Shown here: positions 1 through 11,249 of the stretch, one piece after another
Layout of the letters: each line of letters starts with the position of its first letter
Position numbering within the stretch: position 1 is the stretch's first letter
Assembly: GCA_030674185.1 (NCBI GenBank)
Contig: JAPXFY010000013.1
Span: 56,786,517 to 56,850,516 of the forward strand
Origin: Monoplex corrugatus
Taxonomy: Eukaryota; Mollusca; Gastropoda; Littorinimorpha; Ranellidae
DNA: 64,000 nucleotides
Reading direction: 5' to 3'
Translations under genes and position numbers: made by a program
Notes under the pieces: generated by a model
Told to the model about the DNA's origin: nothing
The model's database searches: none
The model's input: only the letters and a program-made list of their open reading frames with translations

Positions 1-55
1 AGAGAGACAGACGGAGAGAGAGAGAGAGAGACAGAGACAGAGAGAGAGAGAGAGA

Positions 56-120
<65 letters not shown>

Positions 121-136
121 GTGTGTGTGTGTGTGT
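1..136. repeat. (GA)n followed by (GT)n microsatellite
   Basis: The window opens in a GA-rich dinucleotide run to about position 57, then an almost pure GT run to about 136. No coding content is seen. The open frames it generates are low-complexity artefacts. Confidence 0.95.
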
Positions 137-838
137 CAGAAATGTTGATGACACAGAAGATTCAAAGACACTGACAAATACATATAAACGGTATTATGTC
201 AAAAGTTCCATTTGTGAACACTAAATATATGAATTTTATGACAAACAAAACAGGCATTCGTCCTACAAAAGGAACAGTTACCATCAGCAGATAGATCATA
301 TCCAATAAAAATAATTGTTGATAATATTCTACATACTAACCTTACCTGAAAAAAAACTTTTTAGTATAACTTCTTTGATGCGCTGGATTTTGTAAACGTT
401 TTCATTCAGTTTTTAAATGTATTAGATTCCACTGTCCACGGCATTGTTGCTTAGTTGTTGTTGTTTGGTTGGTTTTTTCTTCTTCTTCTTCTTCTTCTTC
501 TTCTTCTTCTTCTTCTTCTTCTTCTTCTTCTTTTCTTCTTCTTCTTTGTCTTTCTTCTTCTTCTTCTTCTGAGTTTGGAGTCCACATAGTCACCTACATC
601 AGGTAATGAATGTAGCCATTTTTCTTCAAGTTCTTGTTGGTTGTCATGGAGCTTGGTGGTTGGAGGAGTTGTATTCAGCCATTTCCCCTGTCTCTCCATT
701 TAACAGAGGCGACATCGCCGCAGCATGTCTTCTTCTTAATAACATGCACAGTGATGTTTTACGTACACAATGTGTTGTAAGACTACCTACCTATAAGAGT
801 CAGTGATGTGGTGGGTGATGTGGAGATGGTTGGTAAGT
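137..838. other. non-coding stretch with a (CTT)n array
   Basis: AT-rich sequence with no supported gene. A CTT/TTC trinucleotide array with small interruptions occupies about 477-578. A 66-codon plus-strand frame at 606-806 has no recognisable domain and is not called as a gene. Confidence 0.7.
477..578. repeat. (CTT)n microsatellite
   Basis: Near-perfect CTT repetition with two short interruptions. It creates artefactual poly-Glu and poly-Arg frames on the minus strand. Confidence 0.95.
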
Positions 839-839
839 T

Positions 840-995
840 CCCCGGGATGACTGACAATATCCAAAGAGCATTTGGCGACATCTTTTTGGAAAACAGTGGT
901 ATCTGAAGTATGCATAATTGTGATGCCAACACTGATATCAACGACAGTTAGATAAACGAACAACAATATAACTATGAATCAAAACGTGTGTGCAT
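840..995 (+). repeat. left copy of ~155-bp direct repeat flanking an RTE element
   Basis: This block aligns by eye over its whole length with 3480-3632. Shared anchors include GGATGACTGACAATA/GGAATGACTGACAATA, AAAGAGCATTT, ATCTGAAG.ATGCA, AGATAAACGAAC and TATGAATCAAAA. The two copies sit immediately on either side of the RTE-type element and have diverged at roughly one position in five. They may be an unusually long target-site duplication or part of an older repeat. Confidence 0.75.
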
Positions 996-2739
996 CATGG
1001 TTGGACCTCATGGCCTTGGCACACAAAATGAAGGAAGAGGGAAGCTTGTTGGATGGGCACAGATAAATGAGTTCATGGTAGGAAACATCAGGTTTGAGCA
1101 GCCCAGCAGAAGAAAATAGACATGGATGAGTCCAGGAGATGTACAAAAAATGAAACTGATTACTCCTGATCAATTAAAAAAAATTAGAAATCCTTTACTG
1201 ATTGCAAAAACATTACTAGGCGCAGACTGCAACAGTGACCAAATTATGTAATGGGAAGATTTAGGCTGAAACTAAAGAAAAGAAAACAGACCAAAAGTAA
1301 CATCAAACTAAATCCTGGATCTTAAAGACGATGAAGCGACCCGTGAAAAATTCAGCGTTCATGTTCAAAACAAATTCAGTGCTCTGGAGGACGTTGGTGA
1401 CAGTGAGGAATAATGGATAAAGTTGAGAAACTTGATAAATGGAGCTTGAGAAGAAATCCCTAGAGTAGAGAGAAAAGCAAAAAAATAACTGGATGGGCAA
1501 AAGAAATTCTAGGTTTGATGTAAGAACGGAGGACTGCAAAGGGAAAAGAAGAAGAATACAAAAAGATGAACAGAGAAATTAGGAATAGGCGCAAGAAGCT
1601 AAGGAAGCTTTGCTGGAAATAAAGTGCAAAGAAATAGAAGACCGACATAAAACAGATCCTCAAGGTATGTGCAGAAACATTGAAGAAATTGCCCACACGA
1701 AAAAGATATGCACATCAACTGTTTGCTTAAAATCGAAAGATGGTAAGCTTATCATGGAAAAAGACAAACTATTAGATAGATGGGGAGAGTACATTAAAGA
1801 CCTTTTTTAACAATGACAGAAACGCAGAACACATTTTAAGAAAGAACGTTGAAGGACCATGTACCACCCAAATGAAAGATGAAGTTAAAGCAGTACTGAA
1901 AAAGATGAAACTGGAAAAGCCCCATACCAGACATTATTACTACAAGATGATTGAGGCCCTGGAGGAATTAAGTATTGAAAAAATAACAGTCCTCTTAAAT
2001 TGAAATTTATGACGCAGGAAAAATGTCAAAATCAATTTTCATTGCACTTCTAAAGAAAACAAGGGTTACATGTAGAATGCGAACTTCATGCACAATCGGC
2101 TTGATGAGTCATATAACAAAAATCCTATTAAAAATAATCATGATGAGGACAAGGAACAGAATCAAAAGAGAAATAGCAGAAGAACATGTGGATTAGTTGA
2201 AGGGAGAGGAACAATTAATGCCATATACATTTTAAGAACTATAAGGTCAATCGAGTTGAATAAGGATTTATATTTATGTTCTGTTGATTTTACCAAGACT
2301 TTCGATCAGGTAAGACATGAAGATTGATCAACCGACTAGAAAGGCTCAATATTGAGGAAAAGATGTAAGAATAATCAGACATATGTATTGGGAACAAACA
2401 GTAGCAATGAGAATAGAAAACGATATAAGCTCTTTCCAAAATATCAAAAGAGGGGTCAGGCAGGTTTGTGTTCTGTCATTAGATTTGTTTTCATTTTTCA
2501 ACAAAACCATCGTGAGAAACCTAGAAGAATGCCCTGGGATAAAGGTTGGAGTAAAATGGTAAACAACAGTCGTTACGCGTATGACACCGTGCTAATTGCA
2601 GAAAATGAAAATGACTTACAAAACCTTTTGAATATAATAGTAACACAAAGCAAAAATAAAGGACTGGAGCCGAATAGCAAGAAGAATCAGTAAAACAAAC
2701 AAACAAACAAACAAAAAAACCACACACACACACACACAC

Positions 2740-2778
<39 letters not shown>

Positions 2779-2792
2779 ACGCACGCACGCAC

Positions 2793-2833
<41 letters not shown>

Positions 2834-3479
2834 GAAATCCCCTCATGCAAAATAGCAGGAAATGGCACAACTCTGAGACGAATTGATAAGTTTAAGTATC
2901 TGGGAACGGTCATCTCGCCAGACGGCAGATGCACATCAGAAATAGCCAGCAGAATCGGCCAAGCCAAAACAGCTTTCAAGAAAATTAAAAGCGTTCTTAC
3001 CAACAAATGCCTATCAGTCAACATCAGGAACAGAGATCTTGAGTGTTATACAGAACCGATACTGTTGCACGGTTGTGAGGCGTGGACAGTCAACAGGCAA
3101 AGTCAGAACAAAATTGAGCAACTGAAATGCGGTTTCTAAGAAAAATGTTGAGAGTTCCATGGAGAGCAACGAAAACAAACGTGACAGTCTTGACGGAGGC
3201 AGACACAAGAAGATCATTAATTAAGAAGGTTAGGGAAAGACAAGCAACATTTATAGGACGTTTATGAGGAAAGAAAAATCAGAGCACCTAGTCACACACA
3301 AGACAGCTGGAGGGAAAGAGAACACCAGGTAGACCCAGGAAGAAAATATTGGACGGGTGGCTGAGGACAGAGAGGGTGGGACATGTACTTGCAGCGACAG
3401 GATATATATTCGTATGGTGGGCCATGACTGCCAACGCTATGCGGCAGGACACATGATGATGATGAGGATCATCATAAAT
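996..3479 (+). mobile_element. 5'-truncated RTE-type non-LTR retrotransposon (copy C), decayed
   Basis: The sequence follows the other RTE copies in the window in the same order. It has the end of the endonuclease region ('GPHGLGTQNE'-like reading), a linker, and the reverse transcriptase. Recognisable RT pieces include a 'VDFTKTFDQV' motif near 2285 and a YADD-like box mutated to YAYD near 2575. The C-terminal tail follows, and the element ends in a short GAT-rich 3' tail near 3455. Multiple frameshifts and stops make it inactive. A (CA)n array at 2716-2832 sits inside it. RTE-clade assignment is by similarity to CFDP2/BovB-like endonuclease-RT proteins as I know them. Confidence 0.8.
2716..2832. 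repeat. (CA)n microsatellite inside RTE copy C
   Basis: CA dinucleotide run with a few CACG interruptions. It splits the RT reading of the surrounding element. Confidence 0.95.
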
Positions 3480-3632
3480 GTCCCGGAATGACTGACAATA
3501 CCGAAAGAGCATTTAATGATATTCATGTAGAAAATGTGACATCTGAAGCATGCAAAAAAGTTATGTCAACATTGATTTCAATGACAGCCAGATAAACGAA
3601 CCACATTTAAGTATGAATCAAAAAGTGTGCAT
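3480..3632 (+). repeat. right copy of ~155-bp direct repeat flanking RTE copy C
   Basis: Partner of 840-995. It begins directly after the GAT-rich tail of the element, which is the position expected for the downstream target-site copy. Confidence 0.75.
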
Positions 3633-3852
3633 TTAGATGACAACATTTAAATGATAACAACTGGAATTTATAGAGAAAGTGATTTACTCGGACTACTTTG
3701 TGCATTTTAAGATTTAAAGCACAAGAATTCAAGAATGATTTAGTCCAAAGAGTAAGACTAAATCAGACGTAAATAAACATTTGTAAAATGGGATATCTTC
3801 ATTACGTTTAAATTAAAGTGATGCTTATCATTTTTAAAGAAACCAAAAGCAA

Positions 3853-5823
3853 TCATCCTTCATAGATATCCCACACGTAATGGCGGATTTGATCTGGTGT
3901 CAGAAGGCCGTCGTCCATAAATTTAGTGAACAGTTGGAAAGCTTCAGTCTTGCTGTAGTTTTTGTCTTTCCCGTTTTCTCTCTCAACATTGAACACTTGA
4001 ACAGTGTTCCCACTAGAAAGTGTTTCTTGACCTTCTTCAGGAGTTTTCCGATCCTGATAAATCTTGCGGCGTCTCTCCATCAGGATGTTGAACGTGTATA
4101 GAAAAGGATTTAAGGCTGAGTTAAAGGGCAACACAAAAATGGCTATGGCCACGTTGACTGCACCAGAAATAGGAACACCATTACGAGCCATCAGACCTAA
4201 GATTCCAATAGGAAACCAGCACAAAAAGTCTGTCATGACCACAGAAAGTAAACGACGAGCAATGGCCGCATCTTTGGATTTTCTCGTACAGTGCTTGGAA
4301 CGAACTGTGTTGACTTGGATGGACCAGTAAATAAGAAGCTGGCCAATAGCGATACAGAGAAAAAGAACAAAGTTGACAACAATCATGATGGCAAAGGCAT
4401 AATCACTTCCGTCAAACTGTTTCCTGGTGATGGGCAGAGGGATGCAAATACCTGACTGGCGGTAAAACTGCCAGTGCGAGGTTATGGGCAGGAGAGGGAT
4501 CAGAGCCAGAGTCAGGCCAATAAACCAGGATACCAGACAAGCTGCATGTGCAGATAAACGGCTGAAGCGCCAGTTTTTGTGAGGAAAGCCAATGACAAGA
4601 AACCTTTCCAGAGTGATGAGACAAATGAGGTAAGCAGAGACCTCACTGGACACTAAAGACAAAACACCTGCCACCACACAGGCTACACTGTGTTTCCAGA
4701 TCGTGTCATTCCACAGGTAGTTCCCATAGTAAATTCTGTCTGCCATACCAATGATAGCAAGGTAAACACCCATCAAGAAATCAGCTACACATAGATGTGT
4801 GACAAACACTTCAAATCCTGTTCTAACAGCACCTCTTTCAATACAAACTCGGTACACAAAACTTGTTAGATTCCCCATCAGAGCTAGGAGTGCATATAAT
4901 GCCAGGAAAACTCGAAACACATCCAATCTGAGAAGAGCATGACAGGAGGACACCTCATCAGTGGGTGCATGACAGTTTTCAGAATCCATTCCTTCTGGCA
5001 AGACTGTAGGACAACATAGTTTGTAATTATTAGCATAGATAGTCTCCAGCTGTTTTAGGTCTTTAAACACTCCATAAAAGAACGTGTTCACCGTGCAATC
5101 ACGAAGATCCAGCGTGCACAAGCTGTGCAAAGACTGAAAGCCTGTTTGTGGAAGTGTCTTTAGTCCACTGCTTGTCATGTTAAGATCCTGTACGTTTGGA
5201 AAGGTGTTGAAAAATGTGTCATTGATTTCTTGTATCGATATGCCTGACAGATTGAGTCCTATGACGTTAGGAAAATGATAGCCAGTATAAACTAAAGAAT
5301 TCAGTGTCATGAATGAATTGTAAGCTAACGAAAGAAAAAGGAGATTTCCCAGCTTACTAAGCTGACTACTTTTTAGTTCTTGCAATTTATTATAACTCAG
5401 GTCTAAACTTCGAAGATTCGGGAAAGACAAGTATCCAATTACTGTAATTCCACAGTTTTTTCAGGTTAAGGTGAATCAATTGAGCATTGTTCCAAAGATC
5501 CCCAGGTTTCATTCCTGTACCCACTGCATCCAGAGATCGCAGTTCAGGGTAGTTTTGAGCTGTAAAGTTAGCAGAGCAAATAAAGGCATAACCATAACAG
5601 TGACAATTTTGAGGACACACAAAGTCACACATCAGTTCGTCGTCATGTTGTGGACACTGGGAAATATGATCACACAGGTTTTGTTTGTGGAGACAGATCT
5701 TAGACTGACGACAGCGGTAGAAACCAGGGCAGGTGTAGTGGTCACAGTCCATCTCGTCCTCTTTACCAGGACAGTCATTGACATTGTTACACCTGACGTA
5801 GACTGGAACACAGTAACCTTTAT
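3853..5823 (-). CDS. terminal exon: LDLa x2, LRR and 7TM GPCR domain (frameshifted)
   Basis: The exon starts after an acceptor AG at 5824-5825, completing an LDLa module begun in the previous exon (cysteine pattern ending NDCPGKEDEMDC). A second LDLa (CPGFYRCRQSKIC...) and a cysteine-rich LRR cap (CPQNCHCYGYAFIC) follow. About six leucine-rich repeats come next, then a hinge with NNYKLCCP. The 525-codon frame from 5430 holds seven hydrophobic helices. TM1 has GN at residues 186-187, TM2 has LCVADFLMG, ERF is at 275-277 after TM3, CWFP is at 404-407 in TM6, and NPFLY is at 441-445 in TM7. These are family-A GPCR landmarks with ERF replacing DRY. The tail ends at a TGA near 3853. A run of six T at 5456-5461 (five A in the right copy at 63799-63803) shifts the frame between the LDLa/LRR cap and the repeats. 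Confidence 0.9.
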
Positions 5824-6474
5824 CTGCAAAATAATCAACAACAATTGACATGTTTTTAAAGGTATGATGAGAAGATTCGTTCTACTTCCAAGAGCAGCTG
5901 TTTTTATTGCAGTAACTACAAATAACTACGTGGTGGATCTTAGCCAGTCATAATCTATGGTCTACACAAGGCAGCAGAAGCAATAATTTTCAACTAGCAT
6001 CCAGGTTAAACGTTTCTGTAAATCTGCTAATCTGAAATAATTGACACTGATGGAGAAAAAGAAGTTAGAATTGCAGAGCAGATTATCAACAGCATTATTT
6101 CAAAATTTCTCTACTAGCTTTACCTTACCTTACCTTACCATAGTTTACCCAACTCGATCTTACCTTACCTAACTTTACCTTATTTTTATATCCATCTGAT
6201 CTGTAACACGTGCTTTGATTTTCTACGGTAACAGAGAAACTTTGTCACCATCTCCAGATATTTGTGATCTACTTCGTGTTAGTCGGAAGGAAATAATCAG
6301 GAAATTCTGATTCAACATGCTACTGTAACACATGTGATCAGCCATTTCATTTTGACAAAATGATGGAGTAAAATTGTGATATCACAAACAATTGACCCCC
6401 CCCCCCCCCCCCATGACTACCCATCCTATCTCTGTTTTGTGATTACTATTGGTGCTTTGTGTGATGTTTTATAA

Positions 6475-6604
6475 GAGTGGCAATATCAAAGATTGCAACA
6501 ACTACAGAACCATTGCCTTAATCAGTCATGCCAGTAGAGTAAGAGTTTGCTTGTAATTATTCGTGTGTGTGCGTGCGTGCGGTGTGTGTGTGTGTGTGTG
6601 TGTG

Positions 6605-6661
<57 letters not shown>

Positions 6662-6840
6662 GTACCAGGGCATAGGTGGTGGGTCTAAGGGCACGAGAAT
6701 TATTCGTAATTATTCAGATTGAAGCCCAAGATAGAAGATCTATCTGACTGCCAGGCAAGCTACAGACCCAATAGAGGCACAACTGATATGTTATTTGTGT
6801 TACAAAGAAGTCATTTCTTTGCAATAAAATCCAAAATAGG
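6475..6840 (+). mobile_element. LINE reverse-transcriptase fragment split by (TG)n
   Basis: Plus-strand translation gives an RT-like piece reading 'GNIKDCNNYRTIALISHAS' (6478-6540). After a TG array at 6563-6660 it continues 'RLKPKIEDLSDCQASYRP' and 'NRGTTDMLFVLQ' (6718-6810). Both match the N-terminal fingers of non-LTR RTs ('NYRTI.LISH.SK', 'RLKP.IE...QAGFR...GTTD'). No counterpart is visible in the right arm. It is short and dead. Confidence 0.7.
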
Positions 6841-6989
6841 GTTATAAGACACAGATTGGTTGTAATAAGTTGACAGACTAGTCAATATCTTAAGAAATAT
6901 TGCTTTAACATTTCACGTTATCACCATTATCTTCATCAGCATGTGTACGATGTCTATGTTTATGTCATTCTAAGTGAGCGAGCAAGTGA

Positions 6990-7209
6990 GTGAGTGAGTG
7001 AGAGTGTGTATGTGTGTGTGTGCGTGTGCGTGCGTGTGCGTGTGCGTGTGTGCACGCGTGCGTGTGTGTATGTGTGTGTTCATACTGATTAATGTGTGTA
7101 TGTTTGTGTGTGAATGTGTCTGTGTGGTTGGGTGGTGTGTGTGTGTGTGTGTGTGTGTGTGTCTGTATGTGCTTGTGTGTATGTCTGTGTATGTATATGC
7201 ATGTCTTTG

Positions 7210-7261
<52 letters not shown>

Positions 7262-7478
7262 ATGTGTGTGTGTATGCGTGTGTGCGTGTATGTGTGTGTG
7301 TGAATTTTATGAATACGTATGTCTTTGTGTGTGTGTGTGTGTTTATGCTATGAATATGTATGTCTTTGTGTGTGTGTGTGTTATGGATATGTATGTCTAT
7401 GTGTGTGTGTGTGTGTGCATATGTGTGTGTATGTGTGTGTGCATATGTGTGTGTGTGTGTGTCTGTGTGTGTGTTTTT
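6990..7478. repeat. long compound (TG)n array abutting the splice donor
   Basis: About 480 bp of TG-rich repeat with TATG and CG variants. On the transcribed minus strand this is a CA-rich run starting within about 10 nt of the donor at 7479-7480. The right copy has an equivalent CA run just after its donor at 59547. Confidence 0.9.
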
Positions 7479-7480
7479 AC

Positions 7481-7688
7481 TAGGGCAGAGGAAGTGGGTC
7501 TCAGGGCACGAGAAGTTGGAAAGACGGGTGACCGTAAAATTCCCATAACCAGTGAAGTCAATCCGGGCTGGAGGCTGCACACTGTTGGACATCAGTTCAG
7601 AGTGTAAAATGCGTTGCTGACACTTGGCCTCGTCACTTTTGTCCACACAGTCACTGCGTTTGTCACACACTTCTTTGCGGAAGATACA
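7481..7688 (-). CDS. left-copy exon: end of LDLa-2, linker, start of LDLa-3
   Basis: The acceptor AG sits just above 7688 and a GT donor (CCCTA/GTAAAA) is at 7479-7480. The 208-nt length and phases (0 in, 1 out) equal those of the right-arm exon 59339-59546. It encodes the second half of an LDLa (CDKRSDCVDKSDEAKC, with the acidic SDE calcium cluster). A linker of about 35 residues follows, then the first two cysteines of the next LDLa (CPETHFLC). By eye it differs from the right copy at only about four positions, including silent sites, and is the best conserved exon pair. It is intact. Confidence 0.9.
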
Positions 7689-8678
7689 CTGTGTACCACA
7701 AATTCAGAACCAAACAGGATTTTTTTCATAGATCTTACAAATCCTATATTGATAATTGAATACTTAAATTAACAGTTATATGTAGAAACAAGAAATACAT
7801 GAAAATGAAATTGAACATGCATTGAACTGACAAAATAAGACAGGTGCTAATTTTCAGCTCATTGACTTTTGTTTGTCAAAAGAACACAGAAGACAACAAA
7901 AGAACAAATTCAGTAAACCTGCATGGGGGGGGGGGGGGGGGGCGATGACAGTTAATATCTTCCCTCATTCTTCGTGGGGCTGGAATGCAATATTCTTTGA
8001 CTGAAATTATACATAGACCATGACATGACGTGCGTTACAGTGTGGAAGAAAATCATGAATGATAATGTCAGTACAAGACATGTTTTCTGTAATAGGTAAA
8101 CTACCTGCAGTTTCAGTTTTACTTTGCATTAAGTCTACAGATTGCTTAGGTCGTAAAGTTCTACATAACTTATGGGTTCTCATACTGCTGTCTCTCTTTG
8201 TACTTATCTGTTGATGAAACAAAATTACATATTACCTACTGTACACCAATAAACGCAATCAAACAATTTTCTCCTCCTGTTGTATCACTTGCTAAATATC
8301 AAATATCACTAAATAAACAGGCTGATGCGCATGTTTTCATTCAAATGAAAACAGCACCAGATGCAGCCAGAGTTATTTAACACCTGGTTTTACACTGGTG
8401 ATGCGTTTAAATGACCCCACTATACAATACATTACAGTGTTTGGGGACTTGAACACATCGATATGAGCAGGAAAAATGTTTTCTTCTCCCATCCACATCT
8501 GTGAGCAGCTAACAGGTAGAGAAATTGAGTGGGGGTTCGGGGGAAAAGATATTATCTGCGTGGCAAACTGAATTGCGCAGTACAATATATATATACAGTA
8601 TCGTAAGAATGGAAATTATTGGATAATATTCTTTATTGTTTATGTGTCTGTTTGTTTGTTAATCCAGCCAGTACTCAC
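7689..8678 (-). other. left-copy intron between LDLa-bearing exons
   Basis: About 1 kb of AT-rich sequence that aligns in patches with right-arm 58390-59338. It includes a G-run at 7925-7942. I see no exon, transposon or RNA gene. Confidence 0.7.
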
Positions 8679-9195
8679 CTGTTTCTTATCGGCACATTGA
8701 TAATACTTTCTGCTCTCGCATGCTGGGAACTTACAGAAGTCTTCATCACTGCCATCACAACAGTCCTTCCGAAAGTCACACACCAACGTGTATGGCACGC
8801 GCTCTTTGTTCCTGCACGTGAAGAACGGAACAGGGGGAGAGAACCTACCGCTGCATGTCAAGGACTCGCGCTGATTAGCAGCGGAACAGTTCGTGCTGAC
8901 GTCACAAGCCAGAAACGTGTGGGTGGTTTGGTTAAATCGACACGTCGCCATGTTCTCAGTGTTCCAGCTAGAAGGGGTAGGCAAGGAAATTGTGGTGACA
9001 TGTTTGATTTGATTCAATGTGGTGAAGTCTGTTCCACATAGGAAGGCAGCCTTTTGTTCGCTTTTACAAGAAGTCATGGTCAGAGTTGGAGTGAGACCAG
9101 TAATAGCTGAGCAATATGCTGGGTCCACATCGCGAAAACTTATATTATAATGCACTGCCAAAGTATCATCTGCCCACATCCACGTGTATTGATAC
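8679..9195 (-). CDS. left-copy exon: C-terminal half of C-type-lectin-like domain plus LDLa-1
   Basis: This 517-nt exon is bounded by an acceptor (CTGTGCAAATAC on the plus strand just above 9195) and a strong GTGAGT donor below 8679. It opens with the lectin C-terminal half: YTWMWADDT, a central cysteine near AYCSAIT, and a closing 'SCKSEQKAAFLC'. A serine/threonine-rich linker with several N-glycosylation sequons follows, then LDLa-1 (VCDFRKDCCDGSDEDFC) and the beginning of LDLa-2 (CESRKYYQCADKKQ). The WND/EPN calcium-sugar motifs of classical lectins are not evident. The frame is open and phases match the right copy. Confidence 0.88.
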
Positions 9196-9339
9196 CTGTG
9201 CAAATACACAAAGTAAATATGATGAGTAATGAAAGGAATGACAGCAATTAAACAAGATGAGTTAACCACCAACTCACCGTCCACTATACTTGTGATAACA
9301 TCGTATTGATGAATTTTAAATTCACAAAATTACATTATA

Positions 9340-9766
9340 TGCTGTAATGGGAGATTTTAATGCTTAAGTATGACAGGAAAAAGTAGAGTAGATGACATAG
9401 CTGGACCTCATGGCCACAGTACGCCAATGAAAGTGGAAAGAAACTTGTTGAATGGGCACAAGTAAGTGAATTTACAATAAGAAACACTTGGTTTGAGCAA
9501 CCTAACATAAGAAAATGAACATGACTGAATCCAGGAGACAGCACAAGAAACCAAACTGAATGCTTCCTGATAAATAAAAGACTTAAAGATTCCTTACTGA
9601 TAGCAAAAATATTACCAGGCGCAGACTGCAACAGTGACCACAATCCTGTAATGGAAAGATTTCGGCTAAAAGTAAAGAGAAAAAAACAAACAAACCAAAA
9701 GTAAGATCAAACTAAAGCTAGAACACTTAAAGACAGATGAATGAACTCGTGCAAAATTAAGTGTAT
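9340..9766 (+). mobile_element. RTE-1, 5' part (interrupted by RTE-2), shared by both arms
   Basis: Plus-strand reading gives the end of an RTE endonuclease ('VMGDFNA' near 9345, a 'DLMAT..Q' remnant, then the linker). It contains several stops. The element resumes at 12974 after a nested minus-strand insertion. The right arm has the same element, uninterrupted and on the opposite strand, at 55313-57740. Confidence 0.8.
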
Positions 9767-10427
9767 ATCATCATCATCATCATCATCATCAGGTACCCTG
9801 CCACATGGCATTGGCGACCATGGACTTCCTACCATCTCTATCTCTCGTTGCCCCCAGCATCTCCCCCACCCTCCTCATCCCCAGCCATTCTGCAAGTCCT
9901 TCCAGCATTCTCTCCCTGGGTCTACCTGTTGCTCTCTTTCCCTCCAGCTTTCCCATTGTGACCAGGTGCTCCAAATCCCCCTTCCTCATAAAATGGCCTA
10001 TAAATGTTGCTTGTCTTTTCCTAATCTTCCTTATGGGTGATCTACTTGTGTCTGCCTCCATCAAGACTGTCTCGTTAGTTTTCTTTGCTGTCCATGGAGC
10101 TCTCAACATTCTTCTTAGAAACCACATCTTGGCTGCCTCGATCCTGCTCTGGCTTTGCTTGCTGACTGTCCATGCCTTGCATCCGTACAACAATATTGGT
10201 TCTATATAACATTCAAGGACTCTCTTTCTGATGTTAATTGATAGGCATTTGTTGGTAAGAATGCTTGTCATCTTCTTGAATGCTGTTTTGGCTTGGCCGA
10301 TTCTGCCAGCCATTTTCGATGTGCATCTGCATCTGATGAAATGACCGTTCCCAGGTATTTGAACTTATTAACTTGTGTCAAGGTTGTGCCATTTGCTGTT
10401 ATTTTACATGAGGCGATTTCATGTATT

Positions 10428-11249
10428 TTACTGATCACCATGACTTGTCTTCCTGCTGTTTACTTCCAACCCCTTACCTTTGCTTTCTAGTTCTAGTATA
10501 TTCACAAGGTTTTGTAAGTCCCTTTCATTTTCTGCAATTAGCACGGTGTCATCTGCGTACCGAATGCTGTTTATCATTTTCCCTCCAACTTTTAATCCAG
10601 GGTCTTCTTCTAGGTTTCTCATGATGTTTTCGCTATATAGTGAAAACAGATCTGGTGACAAAACACAACCCTGTCTGATTCCTCTTTTGATGTTTTGAAA
10701 AGAGCTTATATTGTTTTCTATTCTCATTGCAGCTGTTTGTTTCCAGTACATATTCCTGATTATTCGTAGATCTTTTCCATCAACATTGAGTCTCTCCAGT
10801 TGGTTGATCAGTTCTTCATTTTGTACCCAATCGAAATCCTTGGTATAGTCAACAAGGCATAAATACAAATCCTTATTCATCTCAATTAACATCTCTATGA
10901 TAGTTCTTAGGATGTATATGGCATCAATAGTTCCTTTCCCTTCCACAAATCCACACTGTTCTTCTGCTATTTCTCTTTTGATTCTATTCCTTGTCCTCAT
11001 CATGATTATTCTTAACAGGATTTTTGTTACATGACTCATCAAACTGATTGTGCGATGGAGTTCGCATTCTATAGCCCCTGTCTTCTTTGGAAGTGCAATG
11101 AAAATTGATTTTGACATATCTTTGGGGATTTTTCCAGTGTCATAAATTTCATTTAGGAGGACTGTTATTTTTTCTATGTCAAATTCCTCCAGGGCTTCAA
11201 TCATCTCTGTAGTAATGTTGTCTGGTCCTGGGGCTTTTCCTGGTTTCAC
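10428..11249 (-). CDS. reverse transcriptase ORF of RTE-2
   Basis: A 273-codon open frame within RTE-2 covers the RT palm and fingers. It starts near MKPGKAPGPDNITTEMIEAL. It then shows KKTGAIEC..HRTISL (usual NYRPISL region), EEQCGFVEGKGTIDAIY, LVDYTKDFDWV (usual D-containing motif A), RQGCVLSPDLF (motif B) and SIRYADDTVLIAEN (motif C, catalytic DD). All catalytic aspartates are visible. The frame ends at about 10428 with a frameshift before the C-terminal domain. It would copy its own RNA into genomic nicks, but the element is not intact enough to expect activity. Confidence 0.85.
   Translation of the reverse strand: MKPGKAPGPDNITTEMIEALEEFDIEKITVLLNEIYDTGKIPKDMSKSIFIALPKKTGAIECELHRTISLMSHVTKILLRIIMMRTRNRIKREIAEEQCGFVEGKGTIDAIYILRTIIEMLIEMNKDLYLCLVDYTKDFDWVQNEELINQLERLNVDGKDLRIIRNMYWKQTAAMRIENNISSFQNIKRGIRQGCVLSPDLFSLYSENIMRNLEEDPGLKVGGKMINSIRYADDTVLIAENERDLQNLVNILELESKGKGLEVNSRKTSHGDQ

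Larger units (their letters stand above)
5824..7480 (-). other. left-copy last intron: pentamer repeat, LINE scrap, TG arrays
   Basis: No exon is seen. From low to high coordinate the intron holds a TACCT/TTACC pentamer run near 6118-6182, shorter than its GGTAA counterpart in the right arm. A C17 tract follows at 6396-6412, then a LINE fragment at 6475-6840 and a long TG array at about 6990-7478 that reaches almost to the splice donor of the upstream exon. Confidence 0.7.

Noticed and set aside
4064..4330. 88-codon plus-strand frame opposite the 7TM domain
   Set aside because: Antisense shadow of the GPCR exon; the minus-strand reading contains all family motifs.
6998..7607. Long plus-strand frames rich in Cys/Val, and Thr/His-rich frames on minus, here and at every CA/TG array
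   Set aside because: They are translations of dinucleotide repeats with no stop codons; no domain or start context.
8640..9041. 140-codon plus-strand frame opposite the lectin/LDLa exon (also 58027-58464 minus)
   Set aside because: Antisense shadow. The same artefact appears in the other arm because the exon itself is conserved.
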